Shown here: positions 1-7,822 of the stretch, in pieces
Position numbering within the stretch: position 1 is the first letter of the stretch
Layout of the letters: each line of letters begins with the position of its first letter
NCBI RefSeq assembly: GCF_900104895.1
Contig: NZ_LT629742.1
Coordinates: 2,914,001-2,978,000 of the forward strand
Length of the DNA: 64,000 bases
Source of the DNA: Microterricola viridarii
Lineage (GTDB): Bacteria > Actinomycetota > Actinomycetes > Actinomycetales > Microbacteriaceae
Direction: 5' to 3'
The notes under the pieces: generated by a model
What the model was told of the DNA's origin: nothing
The model's database searches: none
Seen by the model: the letters and a program-made list of their open reading frames with translations, nothing else
Translations under genes and position numbers: made by a program

Positions 1-50
1 ACCTGCGTGGCGGGGCCGAAGGCGCTGAACATGACCGCTCGAGACATCAT
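1..50 (-). CDS. N-terminus of a probable zinc-type alcohol dehydrogenase / NADPH:quinone oxidoreductase (cut by window edge)
   Basis: Only the first 16 codons are visible, reading MMSRAVMFSAFGPATQ. This resembles the opening strand of medium-chain dehydrogenases and quinone oxidoreductases, which typically begin with a short (K/R)AVxFxxFGxP motif. AGGAGGA lies just upstream, 4 nt before the second of two consecutive ATG codons. The first ATG overlaps the TGA of the upstream permease as ATGA, so the two genes are probably co-transcribed and translationally coupled. The enzyme class rests on a very short stretch and is tentative; that a gene starts here is better supported. Confidence 0.45.
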   Translation of the reverse strand, partial: MMSRAVMFSAFGPATQ

Positions 51-1579
51 TCCTCCTGATCGGGTGCGCGCCGACCGCCGGCCGACGTGTCGGCGGCCTG
101 CTGCTCGGCGGCCTGCTGCCGCCCGAGCACCGAGTGCCTCCGACTGTACGCGAAGTAGACGATCAGGCCGAGGGCCAGCCAGACGAGGAAGCGCACCCAG
201 GTCAGCGTGGTCAGGTTGAGCATCAGCCAGACGCAGAGCGCGGCGGAGAGGATCGGCAGCACCGGCGACCACGGCACCTTGTAGGCGCGCGGCAGGTCGG
301 GGCGCTTGCGGCGCAGCACCACGACGGCGATGCTCACCAGCACGAAGGCGGAGAGCGTGCCGATGTTGATCATCTCCTCGAGCACGCCGATGTCGGTGAG
401 GCCGGCGAGCAGCGCGACGAGCACACCCACCAGGATCTGCACCCGGGCGGGGGTGTGCCGGGTGTCGGAGGTGCGGCTCATCCACTGCGGCAGCAGGCCG
501 TCACGGCTCATCGCGAAGAGCACGCGGGCCAGGCCGAGCAGCAGCACCATGATCACGGTGGTGAGGCCGGCGAGGATGCCGATGGAGATCACCTGCGCGG
601 CCCAGCCGGCGCCGACGGCGACGAAGGCCGTCGCGAGGCTGGGCTCGGCGGCATCCGCCAGCACCCGGTAGGAGACCATTCCGGTCAGCACCAGGCTGAC
701 GGCGATGTAGAGCACGCTGACGATGGCGAGGCCGCCGAAGATGCCGCGCGGCAGGGTGCGCTGGGGGTCTTTCACCTCCTCGGCGGAGGTGGCGACGACG
801 TCGAAGCCGATGAAGGCGAAGAAGACGAGCGAGGCTCCGGCGAGCAGCCCGAAGACGCCGTATTGGGCGGGGGCTGCGCCCGTCGCGAAGGAGAACAGCG
901 ACTGCGCCCAGACGTCACCCTCGCCCGGCGCGGCGGGCACGGCCGGCGGGATGAACGGCGTGTAGTTGGCCGGGTTGACGTAGAAGGCACCGACGATGAT
1001 GACGAACAGCACGATCGCCACCTTGATGATGGTGAACACGGCGCCGACCCGGGAGCTCAGCTTGGTGCCGAGCACGAGCAGGGTGGTGAAGATCGCGACG
1101 ATGAGGAACGGGCCCCAGCTGACCTCGAGGCCGGCCACGTCGATGGTTGCCGGCACGTCCCAGTTCCACAGCTCGAACACGCCGCTCAGGTAGATGCCCC
1201 AGTACTTGGCGATGACGGCCCCGGCGGTGAGCATCTCGAGGATCAGGTCCCAGCCGATGATCCAGGCGAGCAGCTCGCCGAGGGTGGCGTAGGTATAGGT
1301 GTACGCGGAGCCGGCGACGGGGATCGTCGAGGCGAACTCGGCGTAACACATGATCGCCAGCGCGCAGGTGACGGCGGCGAGCACGAAGGCGAGCGTCACC
1401 GACGGGCCGGCATAGCTGCCGGCGGCCTTCGCCCCGACCGAGAAGATGCCCGCGCCGACCGCGACGGCGACACCCATGATCACAAGGTCGAAGGTGCCGA
1501 GCGTGCGGGTCAGACTGCGGTGCTCCAGGTGCGAGTCGGCCAGCGAGGCCTCAATGCTCTTGGTGCGCCAGATCGACAT
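47..1579 (-). CDS. APC-superfamily amino-acid permease (cationic amino acid transporter type)
   Basis: Integral membrane permease of 510 residues. It has an N-terminal cytoplasmic segment, then the first APC helix with the conserved motif GVAVAVGAGIFSVG (about residues 33-46) that forms the substrate and ion site, followed by about a dozen hydrophobic segments. The region AFIGFDVVATSAEEVKDPQRTLPRGI matches the helix 6/loop signature of the CAT/YfnA subgroup. The start is ATG at 1579 (MSIWRTKS); a longer reading frame to 1738 lacks any permease character. A hexamer TAATCT ends 7 nt before this ATG, suggesting a leaderless transcript. The 3' end overlaps the next gene by ATGA. Substrate is not determinable; proton-coupled uptake of a cationic or neutral amino acid is the family expectation. 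Confidence 0.85.
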   Translation of the reverse strand: MSIWRTKSIEASLADSHLEHRSLTRTLGTFDLVIMGVAVAVGAGIFSVGAKAAGSYAGPSVTLAFVLAAVTCALAIMCYAEFASTIPVAGSAYTYTYATLGELLAWIIGWDLILEMLTAGAVIAKYWGIYLSGVFELWNWDVPATIDVAGLEVSWGPFLIVAIFTTLLVLGTKLSSRVGAVFTIIKVAIVLFVIIVGAFYVNPANYTPFIPPAVPAAPGEGDVWAQSLFSFATGAAPAQYGVFGLLAGASLVFFAFIGFDVVATSAEEVKDPQRTLPRGIFGGLAIVSVLYIAVSLVLTGMVSYRVLADAAEPSLATAFVAVGAGWAAQVISIGILAGLTTVIMVLLLGLARVLFAMSRDGLLPQWMSRTSDTRHTPARVQILVGVLVALLAGLTDIGVLEEMINIGTLSAFVLVSIAVVVLRRKRPDLPRAYKVPWSPVLPILSAALCVWLMLNLTTLTWVRFLVWLALGLIVYFAYSRRHSVLGRQQAAEQQAADTSAGGRRAPDQEE

Positions 1580-1586
1580 GCAGCCG

Positions 1587-1592
1587 AGATTA
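1587..1592 (-). promoter_or_regulatory. Candidate -10 (TAATCT) for the permease gene
   Basis: TAATCT ends 7 nt before the ATG at 1579, which would place the transcription start at or next to the start codon (leaderless mRNA). Confidence 0.45.
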
Positions 1593-1737
1593 CTCCGCAG
1601 CCGCCCCAATGCAGAGATTTTCTCAGGATTGCGCGCCGCGGCATCCCGTGGTCGAGGAAAAGGGGCTTGCGGATGCCGGCACGGCGCGGCAGCCTGAGGG
1701 GAATTGTGCTCCCCAACCTCAGAAAGCGAGCCGAGCA

Positions 1738-2157
1738 ATGCCCTCCTCGATCTTCGTCAACCTCGCCGTGAACGACCTGCAGCGCTCCCGTGATTTCTAC
1801 ACCGCGCTGGGGTACACCATCAACGAGAACTTCTCGGACGACAACGCGATCTGCGTCGTGCTGAGCGACGCCATCTACGCGATGCTGCTGAAGCCGGACT
1901 TCTTCAAGACGTTCACCACGAAGGAGCTGATCGACGCACAGAACAGCATCCAGGTGCTGAACGCGCTGGACGAGCCGAGCCGGGAGGCGGTCGACGCCCA
2001 CCTGGGCAAGGCACTTGCCGCCGGCGGCACCGAGACCCGGGACGCACAGGACATGGGCTTCATGTACAGCCGCGCCTACGCCGACCCGGACGGCCACGTC
2101 TGGGAGATCCTCTGGATGGACCCGGCCGCCGCCCAGGACGGCCCGCCCGACATGTAG
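1738..2157 (+). CDS. VOC-family (glyoxalase/bleomycin-resistance fold) protein
   Basis: Small cytosolic protein of 139 residues starting MPSSIFVNLAVNDLQRS. The pattern of a beta strand (IFVNLAV), a helix (NDLQRSRDFYTALGY) and a C-terminal strand rich in metal-type residues (DPDGHVWEILWMD) is the vicinal oxygen chelate fold as found in PhnB/glyoxalase-like proteins. A single module is present, so it would act as a homodimer. The longer frame starting at 1609 contains no fold-like sequence before residue 44, so ATG 1738 is preferred although its ribosome site is weak. It is divergent from the permease. Substrate unknown; metalloenzyme versus binding protein cannot be decided from sequence. Confidence 0.8.
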   Translation: MPSSIFVNLAVNDLQRSRDFYTALGYTINENFSDDNAICVVLSDAIYAMLLKPDFFKTFTTKELIDAQNSIQVLNALDEPSREAVDAHLGKALAAGGTETRDAQDMGFMYSRAYADPDGHVWEILWMDPAAAQDGPPDM

Positions 2158-2171
2158 GGCACCGTTCCCTC

Positions 2172-2263
2172 CGTTGGCTCGAGGGAGCTTGCGACCGAAG
2201 CCAACCCCGCGCCTTCCCGTTGACTCGAGGGAGCTTGCGACCGAAGCCAACCCCGCGCCTTCC
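2172..2263. repeat. Two tandem copies of a 46-bp intergenic unit (family R2)
   Basis: The 46-bp unit at 2172-2217 is repeated at 2218-2263 with one visible substitution. Each starts CGTTGGCTCGAGGGAGC or CGTTGACTCGAGGGAGC. Its first 34 bases have complementary ends (GTTGGCT and AGCCAAC) and can fold. Related units lie at 22033-22067 (reverse orientation), 34763-34797 and 34974-35008. Confidence 0.8.
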
Positions 2264-2371
2264 CGTTGGTCGAGTAGGCCCGCCAGGGCCGTATCGAGAC
2301 CCGATTCCAGCGCGAAACTGCGCCAGGGCAGAGGTCTCGATACGCTCGTTCCTCGCTACTCGACCAACGGG
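2262..2371. repeat. Long palindromic intergenic element (family R1)
   Basis: The left arm CCCGTTGGTCGAGTAGG is the reverse complement of the right end around CTACTCGACCAACGGG. Inner arms (GTATCGAGACC and GGTCTCGATAC) also pair, leaving a variable centre. Near-identical elements lie at 34817-34925 and 35097-35203, always between genes. It sits between the VOC gene (+) and the flavin oxidoreductase (-), where its stem could also terminate transcription from both sides. Confidence 0.85.
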
Positions 2372-2381
2372 TGACGCCGGA

Positions 2382-3284
2382 TCAGCGGAGCGCAGCCAGC
2401 CGGCTCGCGGCCTCCTCGAGCACGGACTCCGAGCCGGCGTAGATCCCCTCTGGCCGCGGCCAGTGCACCATGACGTCGGTGAAGCCGAGCTCTCTCGCCC
2501 GGCCCACGCTGTCCTCGAACGCGCCGACGCTCTCGAGTGCGAACTGCCCGCCGGAGTCCAGCGACAGGCTGCGGCCGAAGCCGGCCGGGTCGACGCCGTC
2601 GGCGGCCAGCTGCGCGTCCAGGCGCGCGCCGAGCGCGGCGACGCCCTGCCACCATTCCTCCCCGACGACGCCGTCCGGCCCGGTGGTGACCCAGCCCTGC
2701 CCGAGTCGGGTGGCAAGCCGCATGCTGCGCGGCCCGTTCGCCGCCATCAGGAACGGCGTGCGCGGGTGCTGCGGAGGCGCGCCCACCATGCGCGCGCCGG
2801 CGGCCGCGAAGTGCTCGCCGGCGAAGGAGATGCCGCCCGCGGCATCCGGCTCGCTCGCGCCCTCCTCGCCGCGGAGCAGCACGTCGAGCCCCTCGGCGAA
2901 CTCCTCGAAGCGGTCGAAGCGCTGCCGGGCCGTGAGCGGCTCTTGCCCGAGCACGACGGAGTCGAAGCCGGTGCCGCCGGAGCCGAGCCCCAGCACGAGT
3001 CGCCCTCCGGAGATCTGGTCGAGCGTGGCGACGTCCTTGGCGAACGGCACCGGGTGCCGGTAGTTCGGCGAGGCGACGAAGGTGCCGAGCCCGATGCGGC
3101 CGGTCACCATCGCGGCGGCCGTCAGCGTGGGGATGGTGGCGTGCCAGCGCTCCCCCGCGAGGCTCCGCCAGGACAGGTGGTCGTAGGTCCAGGCGTGGTC
3201 GAAGCCGAGCTGCTCTGCGCCGCGCCAGTAGCGGGCGGCTTCCGGCCAGTCGAATTGGGGCAGGATGACGATTCCGAAGCGCAT
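2382..3284 (-). CDS. LLM-class (luciferase-like) F420/FMN-dependent oxidoreductase
   Basis: Cytosolic TIM-barrel oxidoreductase of 300 residues. Recognisable elements are the first strand MRFGIVILPQFDWPEAARYW, the AEQLGFDHAWTYDHLSW segment that lines the flavin pocket, the IGLGTFVASPNYRHP strand, and the DQISGGRLVLGLGSGG motif typical of F420-binding LLM family members. Length is normal. A hexamer TAGGCT ends 6 nt before ATG 3284, arguing for a leaderless message. In actinobacteria such proteins usually use coenzyme F420, but the cofactor is inferred from the family. Substrate unknown. Confidence 0.85.
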   Translation of the reverse strand: MRFGIVILPQFDWPEAARYWRGAEQLGFDHAWTYDHLSWRSLAGERWHATIPTLTAAAMVTGRIGLGTFVASPNYRHPVPFAKDVATLDQISGGRLVLGLGSGGTGFDSVVLGQEPLTARQRFDRFEEFAEGLDVLLRGEEGASEPDAAGGISFAGEHFAAAGARMVGAPPQHPRTPFLMAANGPRSMRLATRLGQGWVTTGPDGVVGEEWWQGVAALGARLDAQLAADGVDPAGFGRSLSLDSGGQFALESVGAFEDSVGRARELGFTDVMVHWPRPEGIYAGSESVLEEAASRLAALR

Positions 3285-3290
3285 GCGCCG

Positions 3291-3296
3291 AGCCTA
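3291..3296 (-). promoter_or_regulatory. Candidate -10 (TAGGCT) for the LLM oxidoreductase
   Basis: TAGGCT is separated by 6 nt from ATG 3284, fitting leaderless initiation. Confidence 0.45.
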
Positions 3297-3342
3297 GACG
3301 CTCGAGCGCGGGCGCGCCGCAGCCCGCGCGCCCGGGCACGCG

Positions 3343-3370
3343 AAAGGCCCCGCTCGAAACGAACGGGGCC
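3343..3370 (-). terminator. Terminator after the small zinc-ribbon gene
   Basis: GGCCCCG (3346-3352) pairs with CGGGGCC (3364-3370) across an 11-nt loop, and on the minus strand the stem is followed by TTTCG. It lies just downstream of the stop at 3390. Confidence 0.7.
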
Positions 3371-3389
3371 CTGGCGCGCGGCTCTCGGC

Positions 3390-3554
3390 CTACTTGCCGA
3401 AGAGGCGTGAGAAGAAGCCGGGCTCCTTCGGGTCGTTCTCGTGGCCCTGGCAGCGGTCGGCGCGCGCGACGCCGCGCATCACCGAGTCGACGTGCTGGCC
3501 GCATCCGGCCCACGTCGTCTTGCCGCACTTCCTACACTTCACTGCACTGCACAC
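3390..3554 (-). CDS. Small zinc-ribbon protein of unknown function
   Basis: Predicted 54-residue cytosolic protein with CRKCGKTTWAGCGQH followed by VDSVMRGVARADRCQGH, so Cys/His residues are arranged as a compact metal-binding knuckle, and a basic-aromatic tail ending SRLFGK. Short actinobacterial proteins with the CGKxTWxGCGxHVD motif are widespread but uncharacterised. The start is unclear: GTG 3554 is preferred because AGAAGG lies 9 nt upstream; TTG 3578 and GTG 3542 are alternatives. Two CsoR/CstR-like palindromes lie directly upstream, so expression may respond to copper or persulfide stress. Function is not known. Confidence 0.65.
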   Translation of the reverse strand: MCSAVKCRKCGKTTWAGCGQHVDSVMRGVARADRCQGHENDPKEPGFFSRLFGK

Positions 3555-3587
3555 GCGAAACAACCTTCTGTCGATCAACTGTTGGGG

Positions 3588-3602
3588 ATACCCGGTGGGT
3601 AT
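3588..3602. promoter_or_regulatory. CsoR/CstR-like operator, copy 1
   Basis: ATACCC-GGT-GGGTAT is a perfect 6-bp inverted repeat with a 3-nt spacer. The form matches operators of the CsoR/CstR repressor family (TACCC...GGGTA), which sense Cu(I) or reactive sulfur. It lies upstream of the small zinc-ribbon gene. Confidence 0.55.
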
Positions 3603-3606
3603 ATAA

Positions 3607-3621
3607 ATACCCTAGGGGTAT
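3607..3621. promoter_or_regulatory. CsoR/CstR-like operator, copy 2
   Basis: ATACCC-TAG-GGGTAT repeats the same palindrome 19 bp (nearly two helical turns) from copy 1. Between them is an AT-rich stretch that on the minus strand reads TATTTATATA and could be the -10 of the small gene, so bound repressor would occlude the promoter. No csoR gene is visible in the window. Confidence 0.55.
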
Positions 3622-3683
3622 CCGGCTGGGAGTTTGCCCCGCCGAGTGTCGGCAGCCTCGACCAACGGGTGGGCCGGGCACGC

Positions 3684-3718
3684 AAAACGGGCCGCCACCC
3701 GAAGGTGACGGCCCGTTT
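3684..3718 (-). terminator. rpsO terminator
   Basis: A strong stem (ACGGGCCGCCACC against GGTGACGGCCCGT, one mismatch, CGAA loop) is followed on the minus strand by TTTTGCG. It lies about 50 nt after the rpsO stop. Confidence 0.8.
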
Positions 3719-3765
3719 CGTAAGAAGTTCGCGTAATCAGCGAAGATCTCCCGTTTCGGCTGCGA

Positions 3766-4035
3766 CTAGCGGCGCAGTCCGAGACGCTCGATGAGCGAGC
3801 GGTAACGGTTGATGTCGACGTCGGAGAGGTATCCGAGCAGACGACGACGCTGGCCGACCAGGAGGAGCAGGCCACGACGCGAGTGGTGGTCGTGCTTGTG
3901 CTCCTTGAGGTGCTCCGTCAGGTCCTTGATGCGACGCGTGAGCATTGCAATCTGAACCTCGGGGGATCCGGTGTCACCGGGGTGGGTCGCGTACTCTTCG
4001 ATGATCGCCTTCTTGACATTAGCTTCGAGTGCCAT
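3766..4035 (-). CDS. rpsO: 30S ribosomal protein S15
   Basis: 89 residues, the normal S15 length, starting [28 protein letters not shown]. The conserved [17 protein letters not shown] and RRRLLGYL segments that contact 16S rRNA helices 20-22 are intact. The start is ATG 4035, preceded by AAAGGGGAT; a longer frame to 4119 is untranslated leader. A TAAACT hexamer at 4127-4132 would give a leader of about 85 nt, long enough for the autoregulatory S15 binding known in other bacteria, but no specific site is demonstrated. The product binds early in assembly of the 30S platform. Terminated by the hairpin at 3684-3718. Confidence 0.97.
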   Translation of the reverse strand: MALEANVKKAIIEEYATHPGDTGSPEVQIAMLTRRIKDLTEHLKEHKHDHHSRRGLLLLVGQRRRLLGYLSDVDINRYRSLIERLGLRR

Positions 4036-4126
4036 AGAGGAATCCCCTTTTCTCTTTGTTGCGCGGTGCCCGGGGCCGGATGCCTGGGCTCTCTTTATCC
4101 GCGGCCGTTCAGACGGCAACCTCCAA

Positions 4127-4132
4127 AGTTTA
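4127..4132 (-). promoter_or_regulatory. Candidate rpsO -10 (TAAACT)
   Basis: TAAACT on the minus strand lies about 90 nt before the rpsO ATG. No convincing -35 was identified, so this is a weak assignment. Confidence 0.35.
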
Positions 4133-4227
4133 GCAGAGTAAGCCCCGCGCTCCGTCCCGGTCTCCCGCGCACGCCAGGCAGCCGGTCAATTTGGCCGCGA
4201 CTCTTCAGTTGCGCCACCGTGCCGGAC

Positions 4228-4233
4228 TATCGT
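4228..4233 (+). promoter_or_regulatory. Candidate -10 (TATCGT) for the sdhCAB operon
   Basis: TATCGT lies about 62 nt upstream of the sdhC start in the rpsO-sdhC gap, which otherwise shows no gene. Confidence 0.35.
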
Positions 4234-4295
4234 GAAGCTGTCACTCCCCCGCCGCCGGAGTCGGGGTCCAGGCACGTTCGCGAGCGGGGGCACGG

Positions 4296-5087
4296 ATGTC
4301 GAGCACGGCACACACCAGCCAGAACACGAGCCAGCGCGCGCCCCAGGGCAGGGCGCAGGGCAGTTCGCAGGGCAGCGGCCGCCGGGCTGCTCCCCCACGA
4401 CGACGGCCGTTCCTCTCCACCTTTACGCTCAAGGTGATCATGGCCGTGACCGGCCTGGTCTTCGCCGGCTTCGTGCTCGTGCACATGATCGGCAACCTCA
4501 AGGTCTACCAGGGCGCGGAGCACTTCAACGCCTACGCCGTCTGGCTGCGCACGCTGCTCGAGCCGCTCGTCCCCTATGCCGGTGTGCTCTGGGCGCTCCG
4601 CATCGTGCTGATCGTCTGCCTCGTCGGCCACGTCGGCGCGGCGGCGATGCTGGTGGCGCGTGCCCGGGCAGCGCGCGGGCCGTTCCGCCGCAAGCGGCTG
4701 CCGATGCGCTCCTTCCTGGCCCGCACGATGCCGGTGACCGGCGTGGTGCTGCTGCTCTTCGTGATCTTCCACCTGCTCGACCTGACCACCGGCACACCGC
4801 CCGCGGCGAGCGCCTCTTTCGAGCACGGCACGGAGGAGACCAGCCACGCCTACGAGAACCTCATCGCCAGCTTCCAGCGGCCAGAGGTCGCGCTGTTCTA
4901 CGCCCTCGCCATGATCCTGCTCGGCATGCACCTCGCGCACGGCCTGTGGACGGCCGCCCACGACCTGGGCGCGACCGGCAGGCGGCTGCGCGCCATCGCC
5001 GTCGCGGTGGCCGGCATCCTCGCGATCGCCATCATGCTGGGCAACATCTCCATTCCGTTCGCCGTTCTGCTGGGGGTCGTGCAATGA
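4296..5087 (+). CDS. sdhC: Succinate dehydrogenase cytochrome b subunit (type B, five-helix)
   Basis: 263-residue membrane anchor that carries electrons between the iron-sulfur subunit and quinone. After a 37-residue Ser/Gln/Arg-rich cytosolic tail come five hydrophobic segments. Histidines in VLVHMIGN, EHFNAY, LVGHVG, IFHLLD and MHLAHGLW fit the di-heme b pattern of the single-subunit SdhC/FrdC family (type B, as in Bacillus, Bacteroidetes and mycobacterial Sdh2). No separate SdhD follows, as expected for this type. ATG 4296 is preceded by the purine-rich GAGCGGGGGCACGG. Its TGA overlaps the sdhA ATG by ATGA, so the operon is tightly coupled. Confidence 0.9.
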   Translation: MSSTAHTSQNTSQRAPQGRAQGSSQGSGRRAAPPRRRPFLSTFTLKVIMAVTGLVFAGFVLVHMIGNLKVYQGAEHFNAYAVWLRTLLEPLVPYAGVLWALRIVLIVCLVGHVGAAAMLVARARAARGPFRRKRLPMRSFLARTMPVTGVVLLLFVIFHLLDLTTGTPPAASASFEHGTEETSHAYENLIASFQRPEVALFYALAMILLGMHLAHGLWTAAHDLGATGRRLRAIAVAVAGILAIAIMLGNISIPFAVLLGVVQ

Positions 5088-7054
5088 GTGCAGTCTTCGA
5101 CAGTGCAGCAATCAATATCGACGCCCTGCGAGACCTCGGCGGGGTGATCGACGGCGGCGCGCCGGCCGGCGACCCGGCCCGGGCGTGGGCCGACCGCAAG
5201 CTGCACTACAAGCTGGTGTCGCCGCTGAACCGCCGCAAGTTCGACGTGATCGTCGTCGGCACGGGCCTGGCCGGCGCCGCCTGCGCCGCCGCGCTCGGCG
5301 AGCTGGGCTACAACGTGCACGCGTTCACCTTCCACGACGCGCCCCGGCGGGCGCACAGCGTGGCCGCGCAGGGCGGCATCAACGCGGCCCGCGGGCGCAA
5401 GGTCGACAATGACTCGCTCGCCCGCTTCGTCAAGGACACCGTCAAGGGCGGCGACTTCCGCGCCCGGGAGGCCGACTGCTGGCGCCTGGCCGAGGAGAGC
5501 GTGCGCGTCATCGACCACATGGAGGCCGTCGGCGCTCCCTTCGCCCGGGAGTACGGCGGCCAGCTGGCCACCCGCTCCTTCGGCGGAGTGCAGGTCAGCC
5601 GCACCTATTACACCCGCGGGCAGACCGGCCAGCAGCTGCAGGTGGCGGCGTCCCAGGCGCTGCTCCGCCAGGTGGCTGCCGGCACCGTCACCCTGCACAC
5701 CCGCAGCGAGATGCTCGACCTCATCGTCGCGGACGGCCGGGCGCAGGGCATCGTCGTGCGCGACTTGACGACGGGCGAGATCTGGGCGCAGACCGGGCAC
5801 GCCGTCGTGCTGGCCACCGGCGGCTACGGCAACGTGTTCTTCAAGTCGACGCTGGCGAAGAACTCCAACGTGACGGCCGCTTTCCGCGCGCACAAGCGCG
5901 GCGCGCTCTTCGCCTCCCCCTCCTTCATCCAGTTCCACCCGACCGCGCTGCCGCTCAGCTCCGAGTGGCAGTCCAAGACGATCCTGATGAGCGAGTCGCT
6001 GCGCAACGACGGCCGGATCTGGGTGCCGAGCGCCCCCGGCGACACCCGGCTGGCCAACGACATCCCGGAGGCCGAGCGCGACTACTACCTGGAGCGGCGC
6101 TACCCCGCCTTCGGCAACCTGACCCCGCGGGATGTCGCCTCCCGCGCCGCCCGCGATGAGATCGACGCCGGGCGCGGCGTCGGCCCGCTGAAAAACGGCG
6201 TCTACCTGGACTTCCGCGACTCCCTCGCCCGGCTCGGCCGCAAGGTGATCGAGGAGCGCTACGGCAACCTGTTCGAGATGTACACGGATGCCACGGGCGA
6301 GAACCCGCTCGAGGTGCCGATGCGGATCGCCCCGGGCGCCCACTTCTCGATGGGCGGGCTGTGGACCGACTACGACGCGATGGCGTCGATCCCCGGCCTG
6401 TTCGTCGGCGGGGAGGCCGGCTGGGCGTACCACGGGGCCAACCGGCTGGGCGCGAACTCGCTGCTCTCCGCCTGCGTGGACGGCTGGTTCACGCTGCCCT
6501 ACGCGGTGCCGAACTACCTGGCCCCGCTGCTCGGGCAGGCAGCGCTCTCCCCCGATGACCCCGCCGTGGTGGGCACGGTTGCCGAGGCGCGCGGCGTCGT
6601 GGACGCCTTCGCCGCCTCATCCGGCAGCCAGGGCCCCGACCGCTTCCACCGCCGCCTCGGCGAGATCCTGTACACGCACTGCGGGGTCAGCCGCACCGCA
6701 GAGGGGCTCAGAGAGGGCATCCGACTCATCCGGGAGCTGCGGGCCGAGTTCCAGACCGACCTGCGGGTCGCCGGCAGCCCGGACGGCTTCAACCAGGAGC
6801 TGGAGCGGGCCGGCCGGGTCGCCGATTTCCTCGACCTGGCCGAGCTGATGTGCATCGACGCCCTCGACCGGGAGGAGTCCTGCGGGGCGCACTTCCGGTT
6901 GGAGCACCAGTTGAGCGACGGCGAGGCGGCGCGCGACGACGCCCACTGGTCGTTCGTCTCGGCCTGGCAGCACGGCGCCAGACCGACCCGCCACCACGAA
7001 CCGTTGCACTTCGAATCGGTGATGCCGGAGACAAGGAACTACAAGTCATCATGA
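5084..7054 (+). CDS. sdhA: Succinate dehydrogenase / fumarate reductase flavoprotein subunit
   Basis: 656-residue FAD subunit that oxidises succinate to fumarate. The dinucleotide-binding motif VVGTGLAGAACAA is near residue 55. H91 in AHSVAAQGGIN is at the position of the covalent FAD histidine. FHPTALP and the active-site Arg region RSFGGVQVSRTYYTRG follow, then SMGGLWTDYDA and GEAGWAYHGANRLGANSLL at the C-terminal side of the FAD domain. The pattern and length match the FrdA/SdhA type paired with a five-helix SdhC. ATG 5084 overlaps the sdhC stop; the gene ends in an ATGA overlap with sdhB. Direction in vivo (succinate oxidation versus fumarate reduction) cannot be read from sequence. Confidence 0.95.
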   Translation: MSAVFDSAAINIDALRDLGGVIDGGAPAGDPARAWADRKLHYKLVSPLNRRKFDVIVVGTGLAGAACAAALGELGYNVHAFTFHDAPRRAHSVAAQGGINAARGRKVDNDSLARFVKDTVKGGDFRAREADCWRLAEESVRVIDHMEAVGAPFAREYGGQLATRSFGGVQVSRTYYTRGQTGQQLQVAASQALLRQVAAGTVTLHTRSEMLDLIVADGRAQGIVVRDLTTGEIWAQTGHAVVLATGGYGNVFFKSTLAKNSNVTAAFRAHKRGALFASPSFIQFHPTALPLSSEWQSKTILMSESLRNDGRIWVPSAPGDTRLANDIPEAERDYYLERRYPAFGNLTPRDVASRAARDEIDAGRGVGPLKNGVYLDFRDSLARLGRKVIEERYGNLFEMYTDATGENPLEVPMRIAPGAHFSMGGLWTDYDAMASIPGLFVGGEAGWAYHGANRLGANSLLSACVDGWFTLPYAVPNYLAPLLGQAALSPDDPAVVGTVAEARGVVDAFAASSGSQGPDRFHRRLGEILYTHCGVSRTAEGLREGIRLIRELRAEFQTDLRVAGSPDGFNQELERAGRVADFLDLAELMCIDALDREESCGAHFRLEHQLSDGEAARDDAHWSFVSAWQHGARPTRHHEPLHFESVMPETRNYKSS

Positions 7055-7800
7055 GACTCACACTGAAGATCTGGCGGCAGCGTTCCGGCGAGGAGAGCGG
7101 CCGGTTCGAGAGCTACGAGTTGGACGGCGCAGGCGCGGAGTTCACCCTGCTGGAGGCCCTGGACAAGCTCAACGACACCATCGTCGCGGCCGGCGGCGAG
7201 CCGGTCGCCTTCGACTCCGACTGCCGGGAGGGCATCTGCGGCAGCTGCGGGGTGACCGTGGACGGGGTGCCACACGGTCCCGTCGCCAACACCCCCTCCT
7301 GCCGGCAGCACCTGCGCAGCTTCGCCGACGGCGGCACCGTCACCCTGGAGCCGTTCCGCTCGGCCGCCTACCCGGTCGTGAAAGACCTGGTCGTTGACCG
7401 CTCCGCCCTGGACCGGGTGATCGAGGCGGGCGGCTTCGTCTCGATTGATGCGGGCACGGCCCCGGATGCCGACAGCCACCAGGCCAGCCACGAGACCGTC
7501 GAGGCGGCGCTCGACTTCGCCGCCTGCATCGGCTGTGGCGCCTGTGTCGCCGCCTGCCCGAACGGCTCGGCGAACCTGTTCACCGGGTCCAAGCTCGTGC
7601 ACCTCTCCCTGCTGCCGACGACGCAGGAGGAGCGCGGCAAGCGGGCCGGCGCGATGATCGGCGCCATGGAGGAGGAGTTCGGGCCGTGCTCCGTCTACGG
7701 CGAGTGCGTGCAGGTGTGCCCGGCCGGCATCCCACTCGCCGCCATCGCCGGGCTGAACAAGGAGAAGCTGCGCGCGGTGCTGCGCGGCAAGGACAACTAG
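7051..7800 (+). CDS. sdhB: Succinate dehydrogenase / fumarate reductase iron-sulfur subunit
   Basis: 249-residue electron-transfer subunit. Three cluster motifs are intact: CREGICGSCGVTVDG plus a downstream Cys for [2Fe-2S], CIGCGACVAACPNGS for [4Fe-4S], and CSVYGECVQVCPAGI, whose first Cys group suits the [3Fe-4S] cluster next to quinone. The start ATG 7051 overlaps the sdhA stop and has AAGGAACTAC upstream. This is the last gene of sdhCAB; only 22 bp separate it from the convergent dicarboxylate transporter. Confidence 0.95.
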   Translation: MRLTLKIWRQRSGEESGRFESYELDGAGAEFTLLEALDKLNDTIVAAGGEPVAFDSDCREGICGSCGVTVDGVPHGPVANTPSCRQHLRSFADGGTVTLEPFRSAAYPVVKDLVVDRSALDRVIEAGGFVSIDAGTAPDADSHQASHETVEAALDFAACIGCGACVAACPNGSANLFTGSKLVHLSLLPTTQEERGKRAGAMIGAMEEEFGPCSVYGECVQVCPAGIPLAAIAGLNKEKLRAVLRGKDN

Positions 7801-7822
7801 CCCGCGCCGCCGGTGCGCTGCG

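Noticed and set aside
134-1771. 545-codon plus-strand open frame antisense to the permease
   Set aside because: Composition is His/Asp/Gly/Glu-rich antisense shadow of a GC-rich gene; no ribosome site and no domain.
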